Positions 53,415-62,092 of a stretch of DNA of 64,000 nucleotides are shown in pieces. The position numbers were made by a program, and so were the translations under genes. The notes beneath the pieces are model-generated. The model searched no databases. It had not been told where the DNA came from and was given only the letters and a program-made list of their open reading frames with translations. Position 1 is the stretch's first letter; each line of letters starts with the position of its first letter. Source of the DNA: Lacticaseibacillus nasuensis JCM 17158 (lineage in GTDB: Bacteria; Bacillota; Bacilli; Lactobacillales; Lactobacillaceae); NCBI RefSeq assembly GCF_001434705.1, contig NZ_AZDJ01000013.1:76542-140541 (forward strand), read 5' to 3'.

Positions 53415-53870
53415 ATGTCAGATCAAGTCGTGCCATCCACCCGGCACGCCCACCGCGAATCGTGGGATCAATACTTCATGAAGCTCGCCACCAATGTTGC
53501 CGAGCGCTCGACGTGTGAGCGGGCGACGGTGGGGGCGTTGTTGGTGGTGGACCACCGCATCATCGCCACCGGCTATAACGGCAGCATCACCGGCGACGCG
53601 CATTGCGACGTGGCCGGCCACCTGATGCGTGACGGCCATTGCATCCGCACGTTGCACGCCGAGATGAACGCCATTTTGCAATGCGCTTTAAACGGCGTGT
53701 CGACGCGCGGGGCAACGGTGTATGTCACCTTCTACCCGTGCCTGAATTGCACCAAGGCGCTGATTCAAGCCGGGGTCAAGGCGGTGTATTACGCCAACGA
53801 CTACCACAACGATCCTTACGCCGAGGAGTTGTTGGCTAGCCACCACGTGCCGGTCACTAAACTGGGGTAA
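53415..53870 (+). CDS. comEB: Deoxycytidylate deaminase (ComEB family)
   Basis: The 151-aa zinc enzyme deaminates dCMP to dUMP for dTTP synthesis. Motifs: VGALLVVDHRIIATGYNG, zinc ligands in LHAEMNAI and FYPCLNCTKAL, with proton-shuttling Glu in HAE. Bacillus ComEB has the same domain within the competence operon, but here the gene stands behind nth, so competence linkage is not indicated. AGGAGGGG precedes ATG 53415. A bidirectional terminator follows. Confidence 0.93.
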   Translation: MSDQVVPSTRHAHRESWDQYFMKLATNVAERSTCERATVGALLVVDHRIIATGYNGSITGDAHCDVAGHLMRDGHCIRTLHAEMNAILQCALNGVSTRGATVYVTFYPCLNCTKALIQAGVKAVYYANDYHNDPYAEELLASHHVPVTKLG

Positions 53871-53872
53871 CC

Positions 53873-53912
53873 AAAAAGCTCGCAACCGTCATGAGACGGT
53901 TGCGAGCTTTTG
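53873..53912. terminator. Bidirectional terminator between comEB and fruA
   Basis: Perfect 17-bp stem AAAAGCTCGCAACCGTC / GACGGTTGCGAGCTTTT (53874-53890, 53895-53911), loop ATGA, with A and T runs on both sides. Confidence 0.95.
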
Positions 53913-53913
53913 C

Positions 53914-55836
53914 TTACGCTTGGGGTTTGGCTTTTGGCCGCCAGATGCCGAGCACCAGGCCGGCCACCACGGCGCCGACCACCAGTGACACGAGGAAGCC
54001 GAGCTTCTGGTTGGTCAAGGCCAAGGCGACGATGCCACCGTGCGGGGCGGGCACGTTGACCTTGAACAGCTGGGTCAAGCCGCCGGCAATGGCGCTACCG
54101 AGCACGGAGCTGCCGATGACGTGCACCGGATCCGTGGCGGCAAAGGGAATCGCGCCTTCCGTGATGAAGGTCAACCCGAGCACGTAGTTGGACAGGCCGG
54201 ATTGGCGTTCATTGGTAGTGAATTTCTGCGGGAAAAAGGTCGAGGCGATGGCGATGGCCAACGGCGGGATCATGCCACCGACCATGACGGCGGCCATCCA
54301 GCGGCCGTCGGTGTAATTCGACGCGGAGTACACGCCGATGGCAAAGGTGTACGCGGCCTTGTTGAAGGGGCCGCCCATGTCGATGCTCATCATGGCGGCG
54401 AGAATCACGCCGACTAACACGGCGTTGCCGGTGCCCATGCCTTCCAGCCAATTGATCAACGCGCCGTTAATGGCGGCGAAAATCGGGTTGACGATGAAGA
54501 ACATGATCAGGCCAATGAGGGCCAAGCCGATGACCGGATACAGCAGAATCGTTTTCAGGCCATCGAGGCTGTGCGGGAAGCCGGCAAAGAGGCGTTTGAG
54601 GCCGACGACCAACCAGCCGGCGACGAACCCGGCGACCAAGCCGCCTAGAAAGCCCGCCGCGTTATCTGTTTTGACGATGCTGGCGGTGGCTAAAGTGGCC
54701 ATCCAGCCGCCGACAAACCCGGGCATTAACGCCGGTCGGTCGCCGATGGACATGGCGATGTACGCGGCCAACACCGGCACCAAGAAGCTAAAGGCGTAGT
54801 TGCCGAGGCTGTTGGTGAAGGTGAACCACAGGGAGGTCTTGCCGGCAAACTGCTCGAAGATAAAGGACAGGGCCATGATGATCCCACCGCCGACGACAAA
54901 CGGCAACATGTTGGACACGCCGTTCATCAAGTCTTGGTAGATGCGGTTCCATAACGTCTTGGTGTCGCCAGCCGCCTCGTCGGCACTGGTGCTGCCGTCG
55001 CCGGCAAATACCGGCGCGCTTTGCGCTAAGGTGGCGTCGATGAGCTCTTGGGGTTTTTTGATGCCGTCGATCACCGGCCGGTTCAGCAGGTGCTTGCCGG
55101 CAAAGCGGTTCATCTCGACTTTCTTGTCGGCGGCGACGATGACCCCGACGGCCCGGTCGATGTCCTGCGCCGTGAGCTTGTGCTTGACGCCTTCGGAGCC
55201 GTTGGTTTCGACCTTGATGGCCACGCCCATTTTATCGGCGGTTTCCTTCAGCGCGGCTTCGGCCATATAGGTGTGGGCGATACCGGTGGGGCAGGCGGTG
55301 ACGGCGACGATGAAGGGCTGGTCGGCAGTCGGCTGCGGGGTGGTCGCCGCGGCGGTTTCTGCGGCTTCCTTGGCGTCTTTGGCCTCTTGGGCGGCGCTGA
55401 AGAGGTGTTGAACCTCCGTGGCGGTGGTGGCCGCCTTGAGTTGGGCCACCAGCTTCGGGTCGATCAACAGCGACGACAAGGCGGACAAGGCCGCCAGGTG
55501 GGTGTTATCGGCGCCGGCGGGGGCGGCAATCATGAAAAATAGATGCACCGGCTGGCCGTCTAGGGCGTCGTAGTCGACGCCTTGGCTGGATTTGGCAAAC
55601 AACACGGCGGCTTGGCTCACCGCGGCGTCTTTGGCGTGGGGCATGGCGATGCCGTCGCCGATGCCGGTGGTGGATTCTGCTTCGCGCTTCAAGATGTCCT
55701 GCTCGTACAAGGCGGCGTCGGTGATGATGCCGCTTTTGGCGTATTGGGTGACCATTTCCTTGATGGCGCCGGCCTTGTCGGTGGCGTGCAGGTCCATGAT
55801 CATGATGTCTTCGCGCAGTAAGTCACGGATGTCCAT
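53914..55836 (-). CDS. fruA: Fructose-specific PTS enzyme IIABC
   Basis: FruA imports fructose and phosphorylates it to fructose 1-phosphate. The 640-aa protein contains IIA (1-150; phospho-His67 in GIAMPHAKDAA), an Ala/Thr-rich linker, IIB (about 172-275; Cys182 in VTACPTGIAHTYMAEAAL) and a IIC membrane domain (about 300-640, roughly ten helices). ATG at 55836 is preceded by AGGAGGAAG on the minus strand; the longer frame reads back into fruK and is rejected. It is the last gene of fruR-fruK-fruA. Confidence 0.96.
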   Translation of the reverse strand: MDIRDLLREDIMIMDLHATDKAGAIKEMVTQYAKSGIITDAALYEQDILKREAESTTGIGDGIAMPHAKDAAVSQAAVLFAKSSQGVDYDALDGQPVHLFFMIAAPAGADNTHLAALSALSSLLIDPKLVAQLKAATTATEVQHLFSAAQEAKDAKEAAETAAATTPQPTADQPFIVAVTACPTGIAHTYMAEAALKETADKMGVAIKVETNGSEGVKHKLTAQDIDRAVGVIVAADKKVEMNRFAGKHLLNRPVIDGIKKPQELIDATLAQSAPVFAGDGSTSADEAAGDTKTLWNRIYQDLMNGVSNMLPFVVGGGIIMALSFIFEQFAGKTSLWFTFTNSLGNYAFSFLVPVLAAYIAMSIGDRPALMPGFVGGWMATLATASIVKTDNAAGFLGGLVAGFVAGWLVVGLKRLFAGFPHSLDGLKTILLYPVIGLALIGLIMFFIVNPIFAAINGALINWLEGMGTGNAVLVGVILAAMMSIDMGGPFNKAAYTFAIGVYSASNYTDGRWMAAVMVGGMIPPLAIAIASTFFPQKFTTNERQSGLSNYVLGLTFITEGAIPFAATDPVHVIGSSVLGSAIAGGLTQLFKVNVPAPHGGIVALALTNQKLGFLVSLVVGAVVAGLVLGIWRPKAKPQA

Positions 55837-55846
55837 AATCTTCCTC

Positions 55847-56761
55847 CTAAAGTTCAGTAATCGTAATGGTGGCGGCGACGGCGTCGATGGTGGCGCGGTC
55901 GGCCAGGTCGGTGCAAAACGCGGTGGCGCTGCCGCAGGCGATGGCCTGCTTGAAGCTGGCCAACGCGTCATGCGTCTGGGCAAACGTGCCGGTGAACCCG
56001 GCGAGCATGCTGTCGCCGGCGCCCACGGAATTCTTCACGTGGCCCGGGGTGACGGTGCCATGCCAGGCCTGAGTGGCGGTGATCATCAAGGCGCCGGCAC
56101 CGGCCATGGAGACCAGCACGTGCTGCGCGCCAAGCGTCAAGAGTTTGCGCCCGGCGGCCACGGTGGCGGCCAGGTCGGGATATTCGGCATCGCCGAACAA
56201 CGCGGCCAGCTCGTGGTGGTTTGGTTTGACGACCAACGGGTGCGCTGGCAAGGTTGCCAGCAGTGCTTCGCCAGTCGTGTCGATGACGAATTCGGCGTCG
56301 TGGGCTTGAATCAAGGGAATCAAGTCGCGGTAGAAGCCTTCAGGCAGGCTGGCGGGAATGCTGCCGGCCATCACCACGACGTCACCGGGTTGCAGCTGGT
56401 CGAAGTTGGCCTTGAAGGCGGCGACTTCGGCAGCAGTGATCGCAGGGCCCGGGGCGTTGAGCTCGGTTTCGCTTTCGGCTTTGAGCTTCACGTTGATGCG
56501 CGAGTCGGCGGCAATCGGCGTGAAGGCCGTGGTGAGGCCGGTGTGCGTCAGCGCCGTTTCGATAAACTGGCCGCTGCTGCCGCCGACGAAGCCCCAGGCC
56601 GTGGACGGCACGTGCAGCTCGGTGAGGATGCGGGACACGTTGATGCCTTTGCCGCCGGGGAGCTTCACGGCGCGCGTCAGGCGGTTGACGGCGCCTAATT
56701 CGAGGTGGGGCAGGCCGATGACGTAATCGATCGACGGGTTTAAGGTGACGGAATAAATCAA
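55847..56761 (-). CDS. fruK: 1-phosphofructokinase
   Basis: FruK converts fructose 1-phosphate made by FruA into fructose 1,6-bisphosphate. The 304-aa PfkB-family sugar kinase has MIYSVTLNPSIDYVIGL, PGGKGINVSRIL and the catalytic NSVGAGDSMLAGF. It starts at TTG, 7 bases after AGGAGG, and overlaps the fruR stop by 4 bases (TTGA), which couples translation. Confidence 0.95.
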   Translation of the reverse strand: MIYSVTLNPSIDYVIGLPHLELGAVNRLTRAVKLPGGKGINVSRILTELHVPSTAWGFVGGSSGQFIETALTHTGLTTAFTPIAADSRINVKLKAESETELNAPGPAITAAEVAAFKANFDQLQPGDVVVMAGSIPASLPEGFYRDLIPLIQAHDAEFVIDTTGEALLATLPAHPLVVKPNHHELAALFGDAEYPDLAATVAAGRKLLTLGAQHVLVSMAGAGALMITATQAWHGTVTPGHVKNSVGAGDSMLAGFTGTFAQTHDALASFKQAIACGSATAFCTDLADRATIDAVAATITITEL

Positions 56762-57501
56762 GGTTGAGCCTCCTTCAGGTTCGGTAACGGGCGATATTGT
56801 GCCGGCAAGGCGGCAATCGATTCGGTGATGAGTTGGGCTTGAGGTAGCTCCGCAAACTGGGCGAAGCTGCGCTGACCGAATTTGCTGGCGTCGGCGAGAA
56901 TCAAGGCGTGATCGGCGCGGGCGATGGCCAGCCGCTTGGTGGCGGCTTCCTCCGGGTCCGGCGTGGTGGCGCCATTTTCGTCGATGCCGTTGGTGCCAAG
57001 AATCGCTAAGTCGAAGCGGTAGCGCTGCAAGGTGGTGACGGCTTCGGCGCCGACGATGGCCAGCGTGGTGGGTTTGATGCGCCCGCCGAGCATGATGGCG
57101 GTGAGCCCGGTGTCGGCGAGCAGCTTGGCGTTGTCGACGCCGCTAGTCACCACCGTCACGTCGCGGCCGGCGAGCAAGGGAATCACCTGGGCCGTCGACG
57201 TGCCGGCATCGAGGAAGACCTGCATGCCGGCTTTGACGTAGGTGCTGGCGACTTGGGCGATGGCGGCCTTTGCCGCCGCGTGGGCGAAGGCCTTTTCGGA
57301 CACGCCGGGTTCATCGGCGAGGCCGCGGCGTTGCGCGCCGCCGTGCACGCGGCGCAGACGGCCGGCTTCTTCAAGCTCGGCCAAGTCGCGGCGCACGGTG
57401 GACTCCGAGGCGTCGAGCAAGGTGACCAGATCGCGTAGCTTCACGACTCCGCACCGGTCAAGTTCAGTCAAAATCCGTTGTTGGCGTTCTTCTGTAAGCA
57501 T
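56758..57501 (-). CDS. fruR: DeoR-family regulator of the fructose operon
   Basis: The 247-aa protein has an N-terminal DeoR winged helix (MLTEERQQRILTELDRCGVVKLRDLVTLLDASESTVRRDLAELE) split here by its recognition helix TVRRDL, and a C-terminal sugar-phosphate sensor domain with FLDAGTSTAQVIPLL and LGTNGIDENG. It should repress or tune fruRKA in response to fructose 1-phosphate. Of three nearby ATG codons, 57501 gives the family start MLTEERQQ and the best distance from GGAGGC. It has its own promoter. Confidence 0.93.
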   Translation of the reverse strand: MLTEERQQRILTELDRCGVVKLRDLVTLLDASESTVRRDLAELEEAGRLRRVHGGAQRRGLADEPGVSEKAFAHAAAKAAIAQVASTYVKAGMQVFLDAGTSTAQVIPLLAGRDVTVVTSGVDNAKLLADTGLTAIMLGGRIKPTTLAIVGAEAVTTLQRYRFDLAILGTNGIDENGATTPDPEEAATKRLAIARADHALILADASKFGQRSFAQFAELPQAQLITESIAALPAQYRPLPNLKEAQP

Positions 57502-57522
57502 TCTCATCGCCTCCATGCGGTT

Positions 57523-57551
57523 AGTATACGCGGCCAATTTGCCAAAAGCAA
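57523..57551 (-). promoter_or_regulatory. Sigma-A promoter of fruRKA
   Basis: On the minus strand TTGCTT (complement of 57546-57551), 17-base spacer, TATACT (complement of 57523-57528). The AT-rich stretch just upstream (57552-57600) is the likely operator area; I could not define a clear FruR or CcpA site. Confidence 0.6.
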
Positions 57552-57591
57552 TCACAACCGGTCAAAATAATCCAAAAACATTCAGCCAAGG

Positions 57592-57626
57592 CAAAAAAAA
57601 CGCCGATCATCACGATCGGCGTTTTG
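57592..57626 (-). terminator. Intrinsic terminator of recU-pbp1A
   Basis: AAAACGCCGATC (57597-57608) and GATCGGCGTTTT (57614-57625) form a perfect 12-bp stem; on the minus strand it is followed by a long T run (A run at 57593-57600). Confidence 0.9.
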
Positions 57627-57634
57627 TTGGTTGC

Positions 57635-59872
57635 CTATTCGCGGCCGCCTTGCTGTGGTGAAGACGAGCTGGCTGCCGGCGTGCCGGGTTCAGAACTCTC
57701 TGCAGAAGAGCTTGAAGACTGCACCGGTTGACTGCTCGACGAGACACTGCTGCTAGTTGAGGAGCTGGCACGCGAGCTTGATTTGCTCGAAGTCGTGCTG
57801 GAGCTGCGGCTACTTGAACTCGACTTGGCCTCGCGGGTGATAGTCGGCGCGTAGCCGCGCACGTACAGCTCGCGGGTGCCGTTGATGGTGGTGGCCACCA
57901 CGGAGCTTGGCTTGGTCCAATCGGTGTTGGTCAACCCGTCTTGTTGAATGACGTAGCTCATCAGCTGCTTGTAAATCTGCTGGGAAATGGTTTGTTCCGA
58001 GTAATTCAAGCCGGCGGTGGTGGCCTTGTCGTAGCCGGTCCAAATGCTGATCACGCGGTGGGTGGTGTAACCGGTAAACCAGGCGTCCTTGGCGATGCCG
58101 ACGCCGTTGAGCGCCGGGTTGGCGGCGAGTTCGGCGTCGGAATAGTTGGTCGTCCCGGTTTTGCCGGCTTCGTAAATCCCGCTGATGGCGGCGCTGGTGC
58201 CGGTGCCAGCGGTGAAGACGCCTTTGAGCATGTCGGTGATCATGTAGGCCGTGCTGCTCTTCATCGCCCGGGAGCCGGTTGAATCAAACTTGGTGGTTTG
58301 GCCATCGTCGGTGACGACCTTGCGCACGTAATACGGCTTGTAATAGGTGCCGCCATTAGCAAACGCGCCATACGCGGCGGCTTCTTTTTCCGTGGAAACC
58401 GAGGCGCCGATGCCGCTGGCGTAAACTTGCTCGTCTTGCGGCAAGTTGATACCGAGGCCCTTGAGGAATTCGAGGCTCTTTGGAATCGTGACTTTTTCCA
58501 GCGTCTTGATCGCCGGAATGTTCCGCGACTGCACCAAGGCCTTGCGCATGGTGATGTTGCCCATGTAAGTCTTGTCCCAGTTGTACAGGGAGGTGTTGGT
58601 GCCGGGGTACTTGTACGGCGCATCGGATAGGCGCTCGGAGGTCGGGTAGTTCAGGTACTCGATGGCCGGACCGTAATCCATCAACGGCTTCATCGTTGAC
58701 CCGTTGCTGCGGGTGTTGCGCGTGGCGCGGTTGAACCCGAGCCGGACGTTGCCGAGCTTGCGGCCGCCGCTTTGCGCCAGGACCGCGCCGGTGTTGGGGT
58801 CGGTCATAGTGACGGCTTCTTGCATCTTGTTGTTGGTGAAGGTGACGTACTTGTTGGAGTTGACGATGTCATACAGGCGCGTTTGCGCGGACATGTCGAG
58901 GTTGGTGTAAATCTTCATGCTGGTCGTGTAGGGATTGACCTGCAGCTTCTTTTTGACCTCGGCGATGACCTGCACCAGGTAGGGATCGATGATCTTGTCC
59001 GTGGCGTTGGTCGCCTGTTGGGCCTTTTGCTGCTTGACCAAGCCCAGCGTGATGGCCGTCGACTTGGCCGTGGCCGCGTCGGCGCTCGTGATTTTCTTGT
59101 CGCGCAGCATGGCGTTGATCACCTCGTTGCGCCGGGTAGTGGCCGCTTCGGGGTTGGTGTACGGGTCGTAGGTTACCGGCGACTGCGGCATGCCGGCTAA
59201 CAGTGCCAACTGCGGCAAGGTGAGCTTGCTCAACGGCTTGTCGTAGTAATACTCGGCAGCGGTTTCCATGCCGTATTGGCCGTTATCCATGTAGACCTTA
59301 TTAATGTAGTATTCAAGAATCTGGGCCTTGCTGTATTGCTTGTTGATCTTATAGGCCAGCCAGGCTTCTTGGGCCTTGCGCCGCAGCGTTTGGTCGGACG
59401 CCTTGGTGGAAAATACCGCCAGCTTGATCAATTGCTGCGTCAGGGTCGACCCGCCTTGCATGCCGTTAGAGCGGCCCAAGACGTTGTTCACCGCGGCGCC
59501 GGCGATGCGAATCGGGTCGACACCGAATTTTTCGGAATAAAAGCGGCGGTCTTCGATGGAGACGACGGCGTCTTTTAAGGTTTGCGGAATCTTGGCCGAC
59601 TGCACATAGGTCTGCGCGGTGCCGAGCTTGGTGATTTCCTTGTTGTCCTTGTCATACACCACCGGGCCGCCAGAGGCCTTTAAGTCCGTGGCGGAAACGG
59701 TTGGCGCGTCCTTGGCGTAATAGGCGAACAGGCCCACGCCGGCGGCCACGCCGACGACGAAGAGAATCGCCACCACGCGCAGGATGCGCACCCAGAGGTG
59801 ACGTTTGGGTTTTTTGTGCGCCGACTTGGCGTGTCGGCTCATGCGAGTCGCTTCTCGCGTGTCATTTGCCAT
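57635..59872 (-). CDS. pbp1A: Class A penicillin-binding protein 1A
   Basis: Pbp1A polymerises and cross-links peptidoglycan. The 745-aa protein has a basic cytoplasmic N-terminus, one membrane helix (about 27-52), a GT51 transglycosylase (SIEDRRFYSEKFGVDP with Glu107; GGSTLTQQLIK) and a transpeptidase with SxxK (STMKP), SRN in the SxN position and GKTGTTNYSDAE. The last 60 or so residues are almost pure Ser with Pro/Gln/Glu, a disordered tail common in lactobacilli. Start overlaps the recU stop by 11 bases; the ribosome site AAAGGTAGG is weak but present. Confidence 0.95.
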   Translation of the reverse strand: MANDTREATRMSRHAKSAHKKPKRHLWVRILRVVAILFVVGVAAGVGLFAYYAKDAPTVSATDLKASGGPVVYDKDNKEITKLGTAQTYVQSAKIPQTLKDAVVSIEDRRFYSEKFGVDPIRIAGAAVNNVLGRSNGMQGGSTLTQQLIKLAVFSTKASDQTLRRKAQEAWLAYKINKQYSKAQILEYYINKVYMDNGQYGMETAAEYYYDKPLSKLTLPQLALLAGMPQSPVTYDPYTNPEAATTRRNEVINAMLRDKKITSADAATAKSTAITLGLVKQQKAQQATNATDKIIDPYLVQVIAEVKKKLQVNPYTTSMKIYTNLDMSAQTRLYDIVNSNKYVTFTNNKMQEAVTMTDPNTGAVLAQSGGRKLGNVRLGFNRATRNTRSNGSTMKPLMDYGPAIEYLNYPTSERLSDAPYKYPGTNTSLYNWDKTYMGNITMRKALVQSRNIPAIKTLEKVTIPKSLEFLKGLGINLPQDEQVYASGIGASVSTEKEAAAYGAFANGGTYYKPYYVRKVVTDDGQTTKFDSTGSRAMKSSTAYMITDMLKGVFTAGTGTSAAISGIYEAGKTGTTNYSDAELAANPALNGVGIAKDAWFTGYTTHRVISIWTGYDKATTAGLNYSEQTISQQIYKQLMSYVIQQDGLTNTDWTKPSSVVATTINGTRELYVRGYAPTITREAKSSSSSRSSSTTSSKSSSRASSSTSSSVSSSSQPVQSSSSSAESSEPGTPAASSSSPQQGGRE

Positions 59873-60479
59873 GAGTAGTGCCTACCTTTGTTTGAATTAG
59901 CCAGTCGACGCCATCTAAATAGGGAACGACAGGCTGGAGTTGCGGCTGCAGTTCAAACCCCGCAGCCTCGATTTGGCGCAAGGGAATAGACTTGCGCCCG
60001 GTGGTGCTGGCGGACCACGCCGTCAGCACCACCGAAGCCGGCAAGACGAACAGCCGGTGCAGCGTGGCAAAGCGAATCACCACAAAGCAAATGCCTTGTT
60101 GGGCCAGGCATTCCTTAAAGTGGCGAATCTGGTGGTCATGGAAGTTGCTCAAGGGAAAACTCGCCTTGTTCTTGGTTTCCTTGGCCTCAAAATCGAGGTA
60201 ATACCCTTGATACACCCCGTTGTAGTCGGTGGTCGACGGCGTTTTGAAGTAGGCCTCGCGAATGACGGCCTGCGAGCGCTTGGGATAGTCGACTTTGACC
60301 AGTTGAATGGGAATGGGTTTTTTATAAACGACGGCGCGGCCGGTTACGCGATAATAATCGTTGCTGGCGTTGAGCTCTTGTTCAAGCGTCATGCCGCGCC
60401 CGCCGTATTCGACCCGGCTGGGCGCCGTTGATTGCGCCGGGGCCTGGTATGCCTTACCATTAGGGTAGTGGATCACCAT
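59862..60479 (-). CDS. recU: Holliday junction resolvase RecU
   Basis: RecU cuts four-way DNA junctions during recombination and chromosome segregation in Gram-positives. The 205-aa protein starts MVIHYPNGKAY, shows YGGRGMTLEQELNASNDYY, KVDYPKRS, the catalytic-core segment YQGYYLDFEAKETKNKASFPLSNFHDHQ and FVVIRF. AAGGAGCG precedes the ATG on the minus strand. The recU-pbp1A pair, and divergence from ypsA-gpsB, are conserved in Bacillota. Confidence 0.95.
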   Translation of the reverse strand: MVIHYPNGKAYQAPAQSTAPSRVEYGGRGMTLEQELNASNDYYRVTGRAVVYKKPIPIQLVKVDYPKRSQAVIREAYFKTPSTTDYNGVYQGYYLDFEAKETKNKASFPLSNFHDHQIRHFKECLAQQGICFVVIRFATLHRLFVLPASVVLTAWSASTTGRKSIPLRQIEAAGFELQPQLQPVVPYLDGVDWLIQTKVGTTHGK

Positions 60480-60558
60480 GTCATCACGCTCCTTGGGCTA
60501 TTATACCAAGATGTGGCGCGTTGGCCTAATCGCGCCAGGCAGAAACGAGGGGAATCAG

Positions 60559-61119
60559 GTGGGCAAGCGAATCTGGGTGAGCGGCTATCGGGCGTGGGAG
60601 CTGAATGTTTACGGCGACCAGGACCCGAAACTCGCAGTGATTAAATATGTGTTAAAAGCACAATTGCGCCAAGAATTAGACGCGGATATGGACTGGCTCA
60701 TCACCGGCGGGGAGCTTGGCGTCGAGCAGTGGGCCGCCAGCGTCGGGTTAAGCCTCAAAGCCGACTACCCCGAGTTGCAAATCGCCATGATGACGCCTTA
60801 CGCCGATTTTGGCCACCAGTGGCAGGAAAATAACCAGGCGACCTTGGCCACTTTGCAGCAACAAGTTGACTTTGCCCGCAGCACCTCGACGCGGCCGTAT
60901 GAAAGCGGCCGCCAGCTCGGCGCGTATAACCGCTTCATGGCGCAACACACCGATGGCGCCGTGTTCGTGTACGACCCGGAGTTTGTGGGCAAGCCGCAAT
61001 ACGCCTGGGCGGCGGCCAACGCCGAGGCCAATCGCCGCGAGTACCCGGTGCGCAACGTGTCGATGCTGGACCTGGAAGACGCGGCGCGGGATTATGCGGA
61101 GCAGCAGCGCGACGAGTAA
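60559..61119 (+). CDS. ypsA: DUF1273 (YpsA) family protein
   Basis: The 186-aa product [16 protein letters not shown]..., with [27 protein letters not shown] and [18 protein letters not shown], is a YpsA/SLOG-type protein with a Rossmann-like nucleotide-binding fold. In Bacillus and Staphylococcus YpsA affects cell division, consistent with gpsB lying directly downstream. GTG 60559 is chosen as start since GAGGGG precedes it and homologues begin near this residue; earlier in-frame codons overlap recU's leader. Confidence 0.9.
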   Translation: MGKRIWVSGYRAWELNVYGDQDPKLAVIKYVLKAQLRQELDADMDWLITGGELGVEQWAASVGLSLKADYPELQIAMMTPYADFGHQWQENNQATLATLQQQVDFARSTSTRPYESGRQLGAYNRFMAQHTDGAVFVYDPEFVGKPQYAWAAANAEANRREYPVRNVSMLDLEDAARDYAEQQRDE

Positions 61120-61134
61120 GTTCCGCGGATTTTT

Positions 61135-61163
61135 TTGAAAACGCGTTTGGTTCATGGTATGCT
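61135..61163 (+). promoter_or_regulatory. Sigma-A promoter of gpsB
   Basis: TTGAAA (61135-61140), 17-base spacer, TATGCT (61158-61163) with extended TGG just before it. Confidence 0.75.
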
Positions 61164-61199
61164 AAACTCATCTTGCAGTCAGGTAACGAGGTGTTTGGA

Positions 61200-61604
61200 A
61201 TGGATAGTCAAAATCAAGACGCAACATTCAAGGTTCAATACACGCCCAAGGAGATCTTGGACAAGACCTTCAAGACGAAGGTCCGCGGGTACGATCAAGA
61301 CGAGGTCGATGAATTCCTCGACGGCATCATCCGCGACTATGAAAGCTACACCAGCGAGTTGGAGCGGTTGCGCGGCGACAATGCGCGCTTATTGACCCGC
61401 GTCGACGAGCTGACGAAGCAACTCAGCGTGTCGAAGAGTGTGGCCGCGGCCACGCCGCAGCAGCCGAACACGAATGCCACTAACTATGACATCTTGAAGC
61501 GGCTGAGCAACCTTGAGCGCCACGTCTTCGGCAGCAAGTTGTCCGATGGTGGCAACCCGACGCCAAGTGAGCCGACGCAAACCACGCATTTCGACCAGTA
61601 CTAA
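61200..61604 (+). CDS. gpsB: Cell division protein GpsB
   Basis: GpsB is a DivIVA-like adaptor that couples septal and lateral wall synthesis by binding penicillin-binding proteins such as the PBP1 encoded nearby. The 134-aa protein has the DivIVA N-terminal fold ([39 protein letters not shown]), a coiled coil to about residue 75, a variable linker and the C-terminal [19 protein letters not shown] 61200 after CGAGGTG is preferred to an upstream TTG/ATG in the leader. rnpB follows 8 bases after the stop. Confidence 0.95.
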   Translation: MDSQNQDATFKVQYTPKEILDKTFKTKVRGYDQDEVDEFLDGIIRDYESYTSELERLRGDNARLLTRVDELTKQLSVSKSVAAATPQQPNTNATNYDILKRLSNLERHVFGSKLSDGGNPTPSEPTQTTHFDQY

Positions 61605-61612
61605 CACCAACC

Positions 61613-61981
61613 GTAAATCTCGAGTAATCGCGCCCGGCCTATGTCGGGTGAGGAAAGTCCATGCCCGCACAAGCTGCGATGCTTGTAGTGTTCGCGCTAG
61701 GCCCAATAAGCCTAGGTACCGCTTTGGCGGTAACGGCGGTGGCACCGGCTAACGCTTCGGCCATGCTGGTGCGCCTGAAAGTGCCACAGAAACGAGGCCG
61801 CCTGGAAACAGGCGGCATGGAACGGGTAAACCCCGCGAGCGAGTAACCCAAACTTTGGTAGGGGCGCAAGGGCTAGGGAATTGAACCGATGCCCCCAACA
61901 GTGCAAACTGAGATAGATGATTACTGAAGGTCCGGCTGCCTGAGTCGGACTGGAACAAAACATGGCTTATAGAGATTTACG
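61613..61981 (+). ncRNA. rnpB: RNase P RNA, B type
   Basis: This catalytic RNA matures the 5' ends of tRNAs. Signs: conserved region I GAGGAAAGTCCATGC (61650-61664), ACAGAAA (61786-61792), GGGTAAACCCCGCGAGCGAG, ACCCAAACTTTGGTAGGGG, AGATAGATGATT, and GGAACAAAACATGGCTTA near the 3' end; these follow the Bacillus-type (B) RNA closely. The ends were set by helix P1: GTAAATCTC (61613-61621) pairs with GAGATTTAC (61972-61980). A terminator follows. Position after gpsB is conserved. Confidence 0.95.
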
Positions 61982-61989
61982 GCCAGGCA

Positions 61990-62017
61990 CGGCTCGGGGC
62001 AACCCGGGCTGTTTTTT
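61990..62017 (+). terminator. Intrinsic terminator after rnpB
   Basis: CGGCTCGGG (61990-61998), loop GCAA, CCCGGGCTG (62003-62011) with two wobble pairs, T6. Confidence 0.85.
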
Positions 62018-62038
62018 ATTGAAGAAAACATTTTGCCC

Positions 62039-62067
62039 GCGACATTTGGCGAGCAATGGCCTATATT
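62039..62067 (+). promoter_or_regulatory. Possible promoter of the rRNA methyltransferase gene
   Basis: GCGACA (62039-62044), 17-base spacer, TATATT (62062-62067). The -35 is a partial match, the same hexamer as ahead of pfkA. Confidence 0.4.
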
Positions 62068-62092
62068 GAAAGAAAACACAAAGGAGTACGGC

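Noticed and set aside
55592..56698. 368-codon open frame antisense to fruA-fruK
   Set aside because: Low-complexity Gly/Ala/Arg translation typical of shadow frames; spans two real minus-strand genes.
61513..61969. Open frames on both strands across 61.5-62.0 kb
   Set aside because: They overlap the RNase P RNA gene, whose conserved sequence and P1 helix explain the region.
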